Source: Acanthaster planci | Taxonomy: Eukaryota; Echinodermata; Asteroidea; Valvatida; Acanthasteridae | DNA length: 63,546 bases | NCBI RefSeq assembly: GCF_001949145.1 | Contig: NW_019091381.1 | Location: 1,419,893 to 1,483,438, forward strand | Direction of reading: 5' to 3' | Shown here: positions 23,601 through 36,800 of the stretch, piece after piece | How positions within the stretch are numbered: the first letter of the stretch is position 1 | Layout of the letters: each line of letters starts with the position of its first letter | Translations under genes and position numbers: made by a program | The notes under the pieces: generated by a model | Database searches by the model: none | Told to the model about the DNA's origin: nothing | What the model saw: the letters and a program-made list of their open reading frames with translations, nothing else

Positions 23601-26600
23601 TTTATCAAAATCCTGTCTCACACCAGATTGTTTCTGAACGATAATACATAAATAGGGTCAAATTTCTTGCCCATCATAATAAAAGATTTGTGCTTCCACT
23701 AAGGTGCAAAGACTGTTCAAACCTCAAATGCTGAAATGTAAACAAACATCAGAATTCAGAATTTATATGAAATATAACAGTATCATCAGGTGCCAAATCC
23801 AGAGCATAATTCTGCCTCTAGTAATGCTGATCCCAGTAACTTACAAGCCAAGCATTGGCGATGGCGCGTACAAGCAACATCTCTTTATTTTAGGCCATCA
23901 GCTCTATCAGTAGGCACAAAATCTACAGAAATATTTGTGCAGCCTCTGGGTAACACAGTTTGTACTGTCCTCTTCAAACTTGCACATGGTCACACTTATA
24001 ATAAAGAGACACGATGCTGCAATTGGAAATGACTTGGGTCACTAGTTCAAAGCGAGACTGCCTCTCTCTGACACAGGTTTTTAACTGGTGAATTGTGAAC
24101 AGGTTTACGCGCTACACACAGAGGGTTCTATGAAACCTGCCTGCCAGGTGAGGTACAACTTGGAGTCACGTAGTGCTAACATGCACATCCTACTTCTGTT
24201 GATATACAATGGGTACTGTTGCAAACATTCTTTCCAATCCAAGATGGTGCATTTTGAACTAAAAACTTGCTCTGTTTACAAAGCTCCAATGTCCGGATAT
24301 GCATTTACAAACAATAAAATCATAGTACTAAAAAATCACTTGTAAAGATTTCACTAATAAAAGGAAAGATCTGTCAGCTGAATAAATTCAATTTTGATTT
24401 TGAGAATACACTTTTACATTTAAACCTCAATATCTACAAATCGGAAACTTTTACAAAAACGAAATCCTGTAATATAAATATATCTTTGAGTGAATATACA
24501 GCCATGTGATTACAAATGACCAATCAGATTTGCAAAGAGAAACAAATATATACATATTACCAAACCAATAATAACTCACCAAAGGTAGAATGCTTGTAAA
24601 AAAATCGGGAATAAATAAAAGTCATTAATGAAAGTTTGTGTCAGTGAAAGAAAGAAAAAAATAATGATATGAGGAATTTGTCCAGCCTTTTACGTTACAT
24701 GCTTCTATTGAGCTGGTTTGATTTGTTCATGATAAATACAATTCTTTGTTTCCTAAATATCAAGAGGATGAATGTACAAATGCATTGCATTTTTTAACAA
24801 ACGAGAACTGATAATTTGCACCGAAACACACAAACAAAACAAAAAACCCAAAACAAATATCATAATTATTTAACGGTAATGAACAGAACTGATCAACTGA
24901 TGAGTTAGTATTTTTTGTAACATTTTCAGTGCTCTGCTACAAATATTGACAGCTATTTTTCACACTTATTTCTCAAAATAATGAAATGGTATCCCTTCCA
25001 CATTTATAGCAAAAATTTGAAAGCTTAAAATGTTGCATATTCAATCGTTAATTAGTAGACGGGTTGCATATTATGTATATGTTGGTCTTGTAAGAGTTAG
25101 GATTCCTAACAGACGATCTGATTTAAGACAATTTGATTTTTTCTGAAGGACAGTATGGAAAATTGTCTTCAGTCCAAATTTAGAGGCCTCCCTAATTTTT
25201 CTTCTTTTTCTTCAACATGTTTCCATTAATTCTGTCATCTTTCCTACTGAGAGCCAATTTACATTGATTTCAAGCGAGCAGTATCTCTACTTCTGTCTAA
25301 TTCTTCTGGGGGAGTATTAAGTTCCTTTTTCTCTAATTTTTTTTTTTACATGCAGACTATTTAGGCACTTGCATTTACAACATGATCATCTAATTTTATT
25401 GCTTTTAATTTGCAATCTAGGAATTTTATATCAGATAGAATGGGTCTTCTCAAGTGAAAGTTTGATATGCTAGAAAACAATATGGCCAGATAATAATGAG
25501 AGAACCATGCCAAGAATTAGAAAACGAGACTGACATCACAAGATTTCTTGCACATGCACATTCTCAATGGTGACTAAGGAGGAAATGAAGGACCTTCAGT
25601 GCCATTGTGCCCTGCAGCCAATGAGATGCTACAAATTTGTGCGCATTGGGATGAAAAAATTAGTTGCGTACACCAGTGTTATTGAGTCCATTACTTCACC
25701 GCAAGTCCATCACAAGTCACTCAGTCGAAAGTCAAGTCACAAGCTATTCAAATGAACTGCAATAAAAGTATCCCTTTTCCTTGCCCACGCTGTTTGCTCC
25801 TGACTGGTCTGTGAAAGGACTTGCAAATTGGATTTGTGAACGGGCTTGTGGCAGCTTGATGGCAACACAGATGCACACCCCTCCTTGGAATACACCGTGC
25901 ATGATTTAAACAATTTCTTACAATACCAAAATTACAAAGCCCTGATTGAAAGACACATTCTCCATGCCGAGTTCAGATCAACATCTGAAAGTTGGGTCTC
26001 ACTCCTGATGAATGTGATCATTACATAATGTTTCATCACGTTCATGCACACATACTGTCTGTTCTGCATCGGACTGGGGGGGGTGTTCAAGTCGCATTAA
26101 AATAAGAGGAAACTTTCCCAACAATGTCGACGATCCTGTTCATGGAAGTACTACTTTTGCAAATTCGTAAAAATTTAAGGAAATTGTAAATCATTTGCAT
26201 CCTCATTTAAAGGGAAACCTGCTGTTTGCAACCAAACAGTCCTTTTTGGGGGGTGATAAAATATCACGTCTCTGACAACTCAGTTGGCGCAGTTTCTCAG
26301 TAGTCGGCAACGAGTTGTGTGATTGTAAAAACCCTCAGAGAATGTAAGTATAACATGTGCATCAGAGAGAAACCACTAGTACACTAGCTGTGCAGGTGAC
26401 GTCCAAAACCTCAGCAGTCAGACTTGAATCAAGACTAGACAAAATGCCCAATCAGGTCAACTCTTTTGACCTTGATCATTAAGCAGTTAAGAGTGAGACT
26501 CTGAAACTATGAACTATTAGCAGTTTGACTGTAAGTACAGGAATCAACAATAAACCTCAATTCAAATTAAGTTACCAATTAAATTGTGCTGGTACTGTCC

Positions 26601-27650
26601 CGTAAAACGCCCTCATGTCTATGGATCATGGTACTACGGGTAGCATTAGTCAATCAGATATCTGCAGTTTTCTAAAAATGGAAGAAAACTATCCAGTGTT
26701 AAGAAGAGTTAAAAATAGTTCATTTGAAATTAAGTAGAAATGCATTGCATTTTATCGGTACGACACATAAATTAATGCTCAATAGTGAACATTGCTAAAA
26801 AAGAACTTGAACGCAACATGACTGTGATAAAAAATGTCTAAATGCAGAATATTCCAGAAAAGGTTTGGCAGGAATGTGTGTGTGAGAAGCAAGTCCCAAG
26901 GGGTGTTTAATACCACAATTACACTGTAAAAAAAACGTCAAGGCTGCCATTGGGAAACCTGTATCCACCTGCTACCACGAAAAAAAATAATCATATATTT
27001 CAAGGTATTTATTCTCACTAACGTTAATCACAACTATGTACACACCTGACTCGGCAAATTCACACACACACACACCTAAATTAAAATAAAATTGATTTGC
27101 AACTATCTTTCGTGGGTATTTCTTCATCATTCGAAGACATCTGCGTATAGAATATACTATGCAGACACATGTATGCACATGCGAGCACGGTGTACACTGG
27201 TTAAAAAAAAAAAGAAAAAAAAAAGACGACCATTTTTCGTGTAGGTATTTCTATAAATCCTCGACGTAATAATTAACAAACAAAACAGCTGTTGGAAAAC
27301 TGTTGGATTACCGGTAATTTTGACTCTGTAAGGATCGATCCGAAGATATGGTTCTCCAAGTCATTCATTATAAACATCAATATTAACATTGAAGTGAAAA
27401 TGCTGGAACCTTAAAGCTATGAAGAACTGGGTAAGTTAGGGGAGCTCCTTTTTGTTGTTCAAGGTAATACATGTATATACACCAGGTGGGGGGGGTGGCA
27501 GTCTGCATAATTTCAATCTTTGACCACTAAAAAGAAAGGCCTTCTACCAAGACAGGTGCCATCCCCAGGGTTAGCAGAAGGGATCCATCAACAAGCTCAG
27601 ATCATCTTAGTTTGGTCCTCCGAGCTCATGTTCATTTATACCCTTTCACT
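17672..27650. other. Intergenic region upstream of betaglycan exon 1 and downstream of the phostensin/taperin-like gene
   Basis: Ten kilobases without a supported coding exon. It probably contains the betaglycan promoter and any 5' UTR exon; the best candidate is the CpG-rich block near 21.45-21.75 kb. AGGCCTA words cluster at 21022-21180. The 3' UTR of the phostensin/taperin-like gene probably extends from 27650 to near 27008, where the minus strand has AATAAA (27008-27013). A CA microsatellite is at 27058-27075. Short open frames here were not convincing. Confidence 0.55.
21450..21740. promoter_or_regulatory. CpG-rich block with a perfect CRE, candidate promoter
   Basis: More than twenty CpG dinucleotides fall within about 290 bp, far denser than the flanking AT-rich DNA, and a palindromic TGACGTCA lies at 21713-21720. 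It sits 3.8 kb upstream of the betaglycan signal-peptide exon, in the right direction to be its promoter with a 5' UTR intron. A second CG-richer patch at 22340-22460 contains CCGGAAG, an ETS-type core. This is inference from composition and position. Confidence 0.35.
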
Positions 27651-27862
27651 TCAGAACAAAAGGGCAGCTGAGCTCGATCCGGCTGATGAGAAGTAGTCGC
27701 CCGTGTCATCGTAGGTGATGGCGATGTCGTCAGGGTCTGGTTCCTCAGCAGGCGAGGGCGGTGTTTCCTCCTGGGGCTTGGCTACTTCCTGCTGCTGCTG
27801 TTGTTGGCGGATGGACATTGGGGTAAAGTTCTGTAGATCCTTAGGGGTGTAGCTCTGCAGAC
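27651..27862 (-). CDS. Phostensin/taperin-like exon 3: C-terminus
   Basis: Acceptor CATTGTGTCAG|GT completes the phase-1 codon from exon 2. It encodes LQSYTPKDLQNFTPM, a six-Gln run, a Pro/Glu-rich stretch, DPDDIAITYDDTGDYFSS and a Ser/Ala tail ending ALLF before TGA (27653-27651). The SYTPKDL segment is like the C-terminal element of taperin as I remember it. Confidence 0.82.
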
Positions 27863-30800
27863 CTGACACAATGAATAAAAATGTACCAGTTGCTGTAACA
27901 CATGAGTGGGTAACGTCACAGAAGCATTGCTGAAACTTCTAAAGTGAAAGGAATGTAGTGCACGGGACGAATTTGAAAGAGTGGTGAAATGTGCTTCAGA
28001 TGGGTACAACTTTAAAGCTGCATGTATGTGAGCATTAGGATTTCCTGCCTGTTATGAATTTGCTGTGTGAAGATGGGATGAAAAAGAGAGGGTCCAGAAA
28101 TGCTGGAAAACAAAGGTTTGGTTAAGTTTTTACTCTACACAGCTGATTAATAACTTATTGATAAATGATATCTCTATTGTGAAGGAAAGCACTGGGAAGA
28201 GGCTTTGAAAATTCCACTCCAACAACCATCACATTGTACATGTAAATTAAAAAAAAATCAGGGTTTGTGTCATATAGATGACAAAAGGCTTTGCAGGAAA
28301 TCGATTTAACATGCTCAGTATGATGTAGGTGCTACGTCAAGGCATGCACTTAGACATAGTGAATGAAACACTGAGTCTGAACACCTGCAAGCTGTCCAAT
28401 TTGAGGGGGAAAGTTGAATATCCCATGTGCTTTGAGAAAAAAATCCTTATCAAATTACACCATTGGGTTATTGAATTACTGCATTTAACAACGAAGACAT
28501 GTAAATACACGATTCCAATGCTAAAGAAATTACAATGAAGCATGGACTTCTAAGCTATAAGCCATGACAAAATTACAGTCATCTTAATCTTATAACTACA
28601 GTACCCTGTAGGTGTGCGAAAAGTGTCTGTCTCATCTTTCTCCACAGAGTCTCAGATTTTTTTCTAAATAAGAAACTTAATTCCAAGTGGCAGATGTTGC
28701 ATTGATAACCAACCAACAACTGATAAAGACCTGATGTCAGGTACAGCCTTGGGCTACAATAACATTGGCTTCAAAATTCATTGGCAACTGCACAAATGTA
28801 TGTGTACATTATGCATTCTCTGATTGGTTTCAAACCTTACGGATGCACCATCACATTAAAATGAGCTGTCATAGGGTTTGTACAGCATTCTTTCTTTCTT
28901 GATAGCGACTGACACCACAATAAAAGATACATGTAGACTGCTCGCTTGGGAGCACTGGACTGAGGGCACATTAAATCAACTTGGGGTTTATCTTCCTTGC
29001 TGACATGTGCCCTGACAAATTTTGAGTAAATTTTCATTTGTTGAAAAATGCTTCTTTTTGAAATGCAGTTTACAAGTAATATCGTGCTGTTCAATCCAAA
29101 CACATGAAATATCAATGCAAAGACAGTGCTTGTAATGTGTCCTGACGTGACACACCATAAAACCATTTAAATGTAATTTGTCATTTTACTAGGTTTCCTT
29201 CGGTAGATGGCATGAGAAAATAAATTGTAAAGTGTGAACTTGCGTCACACCACTCAAGTTGTTGGATGAAAAACAACTACTCTTTGACTTGGTTGTCCAA
29301 CTTTCTGCACAAAGTACTTTAATCAGTTGCTTCATTCAATCTCGCCATACAAAAATCACAAAAGGTTTCCTCTGTCCATTCGGGCAGAGAGCAAGGGATA
29401 CGCGCTGGCTGTCTGCAATGACGTCAACGGCATGTCTTCGGATATCAGGAATGGTTCAAGTGTCTTACCTTCATGCGCCAAGACGTTATCAATGCTGCTC
29501 TGTGAAGCCGGAGAGGATTCAATGCCATCTTCCTCGTCTTCCTCATCCCTTGCCTCTTGGCGGGGCAGGTTACCTACGCGCGGGTTACCGTTCAGACCTC
29601 GTTCCTTCCGCAGGTACTCATTCAGGAGTGATTCTTCTGATTGGTACTCATAGGTTTCACTCAGGCTGGACTCGTTAAAGGAGATTTTCATCTGTGCAGA
29701 GAGATACACAGAAATACATGAATTCTGAACATTTTAGAGAACTGTTACATTTTGTGAACATCATGGTCAAGTTGGAATAACAAACCATTTTCTTTTTTCA
29801 AGATGTATTTTTGCGTTGGGGAGATGTTAATTTATATAACAGGTTTTGCCCTTACCCAACGTACATATTAATAAACACGGTATGCTCAGTGCTTGTCCAA
29901 GAGCTTGCTTGTGTTTATTAATATACACGTTGGGTAAGGGCAAAACCCATTATATAAAAAAAAAATTTTCTGAGAAGAAAATTACATAAACGGCAGTGGC
30001 ACATACACGTACATGTATGCGATGTCAAAAACTATTGTTCCAGTTGAACAAACAAAGATATACAGTGAAATAACTACCCATAATCATCCTGTAAATTTAC
30101 AAATGAAGCTTGAACAATGCACCTCAATTCATAAATGTTCATCAATTAATCTCAACTTGCAAACCAAGGATGGTAATAGATCTTTGCATACAAGTCTATC
30201 AGAAATTAAAATTCGTGCACATGTAGTGCCTAAATTATTTTTCTGATTAGGCTACAAAACAGAATTTTTACAGACAGAACTCAAAAATGGATGTCTTATT
30301 TTTTTTGGAAATAGAACAGGGTGTTACAATTATTTTGTAAATTATGCTTCTGCTTTTACTTAACAAACAAAATGAAATCTTTATATTGACAAATATACAA
30401 TTTCATTATTACCATGCACTGGGGAATTATGTTTCATTGTAGAATTCCAAAAGATCCACCCAAATCAATATTTTAGTCACACATTGATATACCGCAGTCC
30501 ATGTCACAGCATATGTTGCAAAACTTGATCAATGAAGTTCCGATTTGAAACGGCTGGCTATTTGAATAGCTGTGATTCTTGCCTGTCCATGTACATGTCC
30601 ACGTACCACATGGCACACCAGACAGGTGCAACAACGCCTTCTGGCATCCGCGCAAACCAATTTGGGATTTGTCAAAATTTAGAGAACAAACCATTTTCAT
30701 GTCTTTCACGCTTCCAATTTTCTATGACGCCACAGGTTTGTTACTCATGGCACATTTTTTGTTTGCATATGTATGAGTATGCAAATGAACATGTACACGA

Positions 30801-33800
30801 CTGAATCAATTATGAATTTAAACATTCTTGTCTCTCTTCCTTAATTTTACTACTTGAGAACTCCAAACATGAGTTCATCTTCACGATCTGCAAAACCAAA
30901 ATTAACAGAATACAGAAACCATATTTGTACATCATCTGGGGAAAAAGCAGAGAAAAAAAACCCACAAAATTTGAATTAAAAAAAAACTTGCAGTAACATT
31001 GTACAGTTTCTTCACTGCTCCATGGCTTTCCAAAATTTGTAACTTGGTAAATACTGGACCCACTCAACCGATTCTTGCCCTTTGTGGCCAACACAGACAA
31101 GCAGGCCCAGTTTACTAGTATTCCACCTGCATTCCCTGATTATCTCATCCATTACTGGGTATAACTATCACATGATTGAGTGTGAAAACCTAACCCAACC
31201 AAGGACAGTGTGGTAGCAAAGCTGATTAGGATTTAATGAAAACTGCCCCAGGGTAATGATCTCCAGAGACAACTACAGTGGTTGGCAGTCCAAAGGAAAC
31301 AGTAAATCAAAAGGTGCAAATCAAAATGCCAAAATTCTCTCAGAAACTGCCTGGACAAATGTGAATTCACTGTGGACCCTGACTTGCTTTGAAAATCTAT
31401 AGTCTGGTTGAATTTGTGACCCACTCTGTGAAAATGAGTCTTAAATCGCCAGAGCTACTTTTTGAGTTTTCATTTGTATTGGAAAGATCAAATTGAGGTT
31501 TTTGTTTTGATGAATCACTCAATTTGGCATCCTGATGAAAGTGGATACTCCATGGTGAAAAACGCTTTGAGTTCCCATTGATTTACACAGTGCAAAATTA
31601 TTCTGAAGGACATTTTACTCCAAAGTGGCTCTGGTGACTTGTGACTCATTTTCACAGAGTGGGTCACATTTATGGTTTGCATGCACAGGAACTACTGTAC
31701 AAGGAACAGTGTTTTTGTTTTCAAATTGTTCTAAACAAATTGAAATTTCAACATACCGGTAGATGTACATGTACATATGGTACATTCACAAGCATGTATT
31801 TTGGCACTGCCCAGATACAAGTACACATGAAGCTGATTTTTTTTTTTTTAAAAACCACCTATCACGTGAAACTAATTTGCAGGTGGTGTGAATGTAGAGG
31901 TTCATACACAAAAAGTGGTAAAAATTTACCAGTCCACAAATACACACCATTTACATTCTACTGTATTTTAGCCTAGCCAGGAGCATGCTAATGTCAGTTC
32001 ATGTGCATGGTATTCCAAGCATGACTGCTTGATACTGTCTATTTTCCCCCAAGGACAACACAGATGAAACTTTACAGCATGGAGCACAAAGATGCATGTA
32101 CATGGCAATGACTGTGTCCAGGTATACACCCTTGCTTAAATTATGTATGAAACCAGGACCTGGAGGATTTGAGAAAAGGAGAGTTCTAATACACTGAAGC
32201 AGCTGTCCTGAGTCCTGTGGTTGAGGAAATCAATCAGCTTTTATTCCTCTCAATTTTGTCCCCTGATCAGTTTCAATTACTTCCTGTATTTACCCAACCA
32301 GGAAAATAATAGAGTGAGTACACTGACCACACACCTACATGTCCTACATACTTAATAGGAATGAAGGTCTGCTGTTGAAGTTAGTGTTGTCTCAGTATAC
32401 AAAATTATGCGCGGGTAACTACACACACTGATAACTGTAGATTCAGCAAAGATCAGTGAAACTTGATTTTGTCCGACCATTTTCTAAATTTAATTTTGAG
32501 AACAGTGTGTCAACCCTCTCCATTAAAAATAATTTACAAAATTGGAAGAAAAAAGAAGTGTCAAAATAGTACCCCCCCAGTAGCACTATCCCCCAAAAGA
32601 AAACATGTATACACGTACAGTACCATATCTCAGTACCAGGTCATTTTTTTATGTATTTTGTGGGAATCACAGATTTGTAAGAACACTGACCAACAATCCC
32701 GCAAAGCCATCAAATATTTGAAATATGTGGATGTTTAGCCTTTGTGCAACTCAAACATGCATACACTTGTCAGAGATGAACTTTGATTGTGCAAGACTGG
32801 TGACCTTACTTAACAACTACTGAATGGGGTACCAGGTGGTTTTTATTCAACCAGCAAAGGAAAGGAAGGGAGATGTGTGATTTCAAATTATGTTCTGTCC
32901 AGGAATGAATTGTCATCAAGACTGCTGGGCAAACTACCCTGGTACATGGGCATTATTGTACAAGTTTAATTTGGTGTTTGCTGAAGGCCACACCCAGGAT
33001 TACACATTCACGGAGCGGAATGTGAAGTACATGTACATGTATACCGGTATGCAGCATGCATTTAATACACTTTGGGGCCCTCGCTGCAACAATCAATCCA
33101 ACACACCCAGCAACTGCTGTGATAGAAAAACCTCTGTACACTGTACAAAATTTTCCCCTTACAGTATGGATGACTGAATAAAATGAACACTCGGTGTACG
33201 GTATGCAAATGGGTTGTGTAGGCCTGCCTTTAAGGGGGTAGGATAATCCTTCCGTGTATAAATGCACACGTACATTACATACATGTGTACCTGTAGAACT
33301 TCAAATGCTGACTTTTTCAATACGTGATATCTGCAGATATGTATGGATTATAATCTGGTGAGGAAAATGGGACTGATATCATTTCCAATTCCCACAAAAC
33401 AGCTTCATGTAGACGTACTTTTGGAAATACACCATCTACAAGTACACTGTAGGCCTACTGATTTGGATGTATTTCCAAAATTCATGTACAGTTAACAGGT
33501 CCTCAATTATTCCTAGTTATCATGCTTTTTGGTAACCACTGAACAGGGTACCAGTAGTCTTTATGTGCACAGAATAATGTACAGTACTGCATCTGTGTCC
33601 CGTATACCACAAGGCTGAACAAACCAAAAAATCCTGATACCCATTACCTAACATTTGACTAAATTCTTTCACTGGTTAATTGTTAATGGCACGAAGTATA
33701 TTTCTGTGGGTCTTATCTTGTATGATTTGCATTCACAGGTTTCATAAGCAATGGACACGAAAGCAGCAGGGAATCTTTGCAGCTATGAAGCTGTTTTGAA

Positions 33801-36800
33801 ACCTTTTCGATTTTTGTGTTGATGAAAAACACTGTGAGCATACACAAGACATATGGAACACCCAAACTGTGAAATCAATCATAGAATTCCTCCTTGTTAC
33901 CCACTTGGTGTCAGATGACGGAGGACGAGTACACTCTCTTGAGACTTCTTTTTTCATTTTAGCAGTTGATACATTAATGCGGTGTGCTTGGTTGCGTCAT
34001 TAATAAATTGCAATTTCAACGAATTTGCAGGAAAAAAAGGCCACTGGCAGCTTTTTCGGGTTAAAAATCCAACATTAGTTGGCCATATGTTTGGATTTGA
34101 ATGTTCATATAACGTACATGAACACATCACATTCAGTGTACATGTACACGTAAAATGATATCTTACTATAAAAAATCAAGTTTTAGATCTTATCAGATCT
34201 ACGAGGCCTACCTGTAGAAAGTTTTGAGATGAGCGCTTTGATGGATAATAGTCTTGCTTTGGACTATGACCCTGGAAGTCACTAAAGCGAGCCAATAATT
34301 GGCTGAAGATAGTGCAGCTTTGAGGAGCACTTTCATCCAACATTGACCAGTCGGGTCTTTAAGCTGGTACCCTTTAAAAAATTGAGGGTGATTTCTCCTT
34401 CTGTCCAGTCTTGAAATTCTGCTTTTATTTCAAATTTGGAAGAAAAGAAATGTTTGTTGCACTTGCCATATTTACACATAAAGTGCATTGCTTGTTTGCC
34501 ATCCATATTAACGATGCAAAAGGCTGTTGAAAAGGGTTAATGTACAGTACAGTGAACCTACTTGGTACATGGAAGAAGAAGTGCCCAAGAAATTTTGACA
34601 AAAAATCAGTGAGACTATAATCTCTTCTGCCAATATGGGCTTATCATCTAATAAAGTTTGTCGACAGACTACTAAGGGTGGGTCTGTTAATAGATTTTTC
34701 CCAAATGTTCAAACGGGACCGACCCTTTTAGAGGTTTGATGTTTTGACTGGCGCAATCTAGTGTTCATTTTTATTGTAAATGGTGCATGAAAAGTGTACT
34801 CGGATTCTTGGAACACTTTTCCCTTTCGGCATCCAGGTATTTTTGAGAAAAAAGTGGATTCTAAAACAATAGGCCTACACAGTGCTTTTTTAAAATGCCC
34901 CAACATCAATCTACATATTGTTTACATTGGTTGGACCATGTGCATTGTTGAAAGTATTTTGCATATGAAAACATCAAGGTACACTGTAGGTGGCAGCGGC
35001 CTCTGTAAAGTGTTGGATAAACGTTAAAAAAATATGGGAAAGTTTTCTAAACATTTTTCAAACGAAACGTAAATTCCCACCATTACAAAACTACATGAAC
35101 AAGTACATGCAAATGGCATTGGCCACAGTTCTACAAGCTACTCTGCCTATCCCGGTTCATTTGTATCTTATGAACCATGCCTCACTACGGAGAGATGGGA
35201 CAGATCCAAGCTGTTTCAGAGTGCACTGAAAAACTTCAATTTCTTGCTTCTCAAACCTAGCTCCTGAGAAAAACCTCAATTTCATGGCCAAGAAAATGTG
35301 ATTTACTGGTAGACGCAGCACTATCAGTCACTGAACTCAATCTGTGTCATGGCCTAGGCCTGTCATATTGCCTTGAACTGTTTGGATGTTTAAAAATGAT
35401 AAATATTGGACATTTTAAGAAGTCATAAATACAGGTCTGACACAAATTCTGACAGAGTTGAGTAGACTCAGACATGAATCCATGTCCCAGTCACGAAGTC
35501 TGCAATCATGCAAAGGCAATGCCCAAATAAACAAATGGATTACATTAATTTAACAAAACAGGTCTTTTCTGAAAAGTATGAAACTAAGGAATCCTGATTA
35601 CTTATTAAAATATTTCTGAATAATAAATGTCTTGCCCTTTAGGCAGTTACCCATGTTATACATTACTGCACATCATGCATGAATTATTCAAGAACACATG
35701 GTACACGTTAGCGGGATTGCATGCTTGAATTACATGTAGTAAAGCATATTGTGCATGATGCAATTTGCTCTCATTTCTGTCCTGCAATACAAGAAAAAAA
35801 TAAACAGGGTTGAGATTGACCAAACGATAATGATAATAGCTGAAAACAGCCAAAAAAAGGCATAAAGAAGCTGAACTGTGAAAATCTCCTATACTTTTGT
35901 ACACAGCCAGTGAGGAAAAAAAGCTGAAATCCAAAAAAAGCAGAAATCAACTGAAAAGCTGACCCCAGAATAAACGCTATCTACCTGTACATCTGCATAC
36001 GTGTACATGCAATGGCATTATCTACAAGAACAAGGAAGTTTACAGGTTTAGCATGTGATAATCGATCAAATTTTGCCCCAATGAAAGCAAAGTCCACAGA
36101 TATATAAATGTATAAGAACTGTTTTCAATAAGACTGCAACCTGTTGGGCATTTAATCTACATGTAGTAAAGGAGTATTGTTTTTTTCTCACAGCTGTGGG
36201 GTGGGTGGGTGTTTTGGCACCCTATCCTCCCAAAATGCAGATTAAATTAAGGGAAGAAAATGCTGAAGGTGGAGGACTGTGTCCCCCTTTACCTTTCAGG
36301 ATTTCACATGCAGCCATTGATTGAGGCATGCCATGAGAAACAGGTACATGCACATGTACCTTGAAGATCAAAAGTTAATACAAGGTAGCTGTATCATATC
36401 TAACAAGTCAACCACGGAAATGTCTGATGCATGCATGTATGTACCCATGAAATGCACATGGTTGTGTACGGCTGCTTACACACTATACAGGCACCTTGTA
36501 TTCTTGTATGCACTTGAAGGCTGCATAACCAACTGACCATTTTACGTCATTCCCAAGGCTGTCTGAGAGGTAGCCAAGTCATAGCCTCCCTCTCCGTTCC
36601 TCTATGGATCAATGCAGATCTAATTAAAGGTTTATAATGATTTGGGAATCGAGAAGTAGTCCAAGTACAAGGTGAGAGACATCTGCAGAAGGCCAGTGCG
36701 TGTATAAACTGTGCACCATTAGACACTGAACTAGGATTTTTCAAGTGGTGAACACGGGTATTACATGTACCGATGTTTATGGCAATCTGCTAAGATTACA

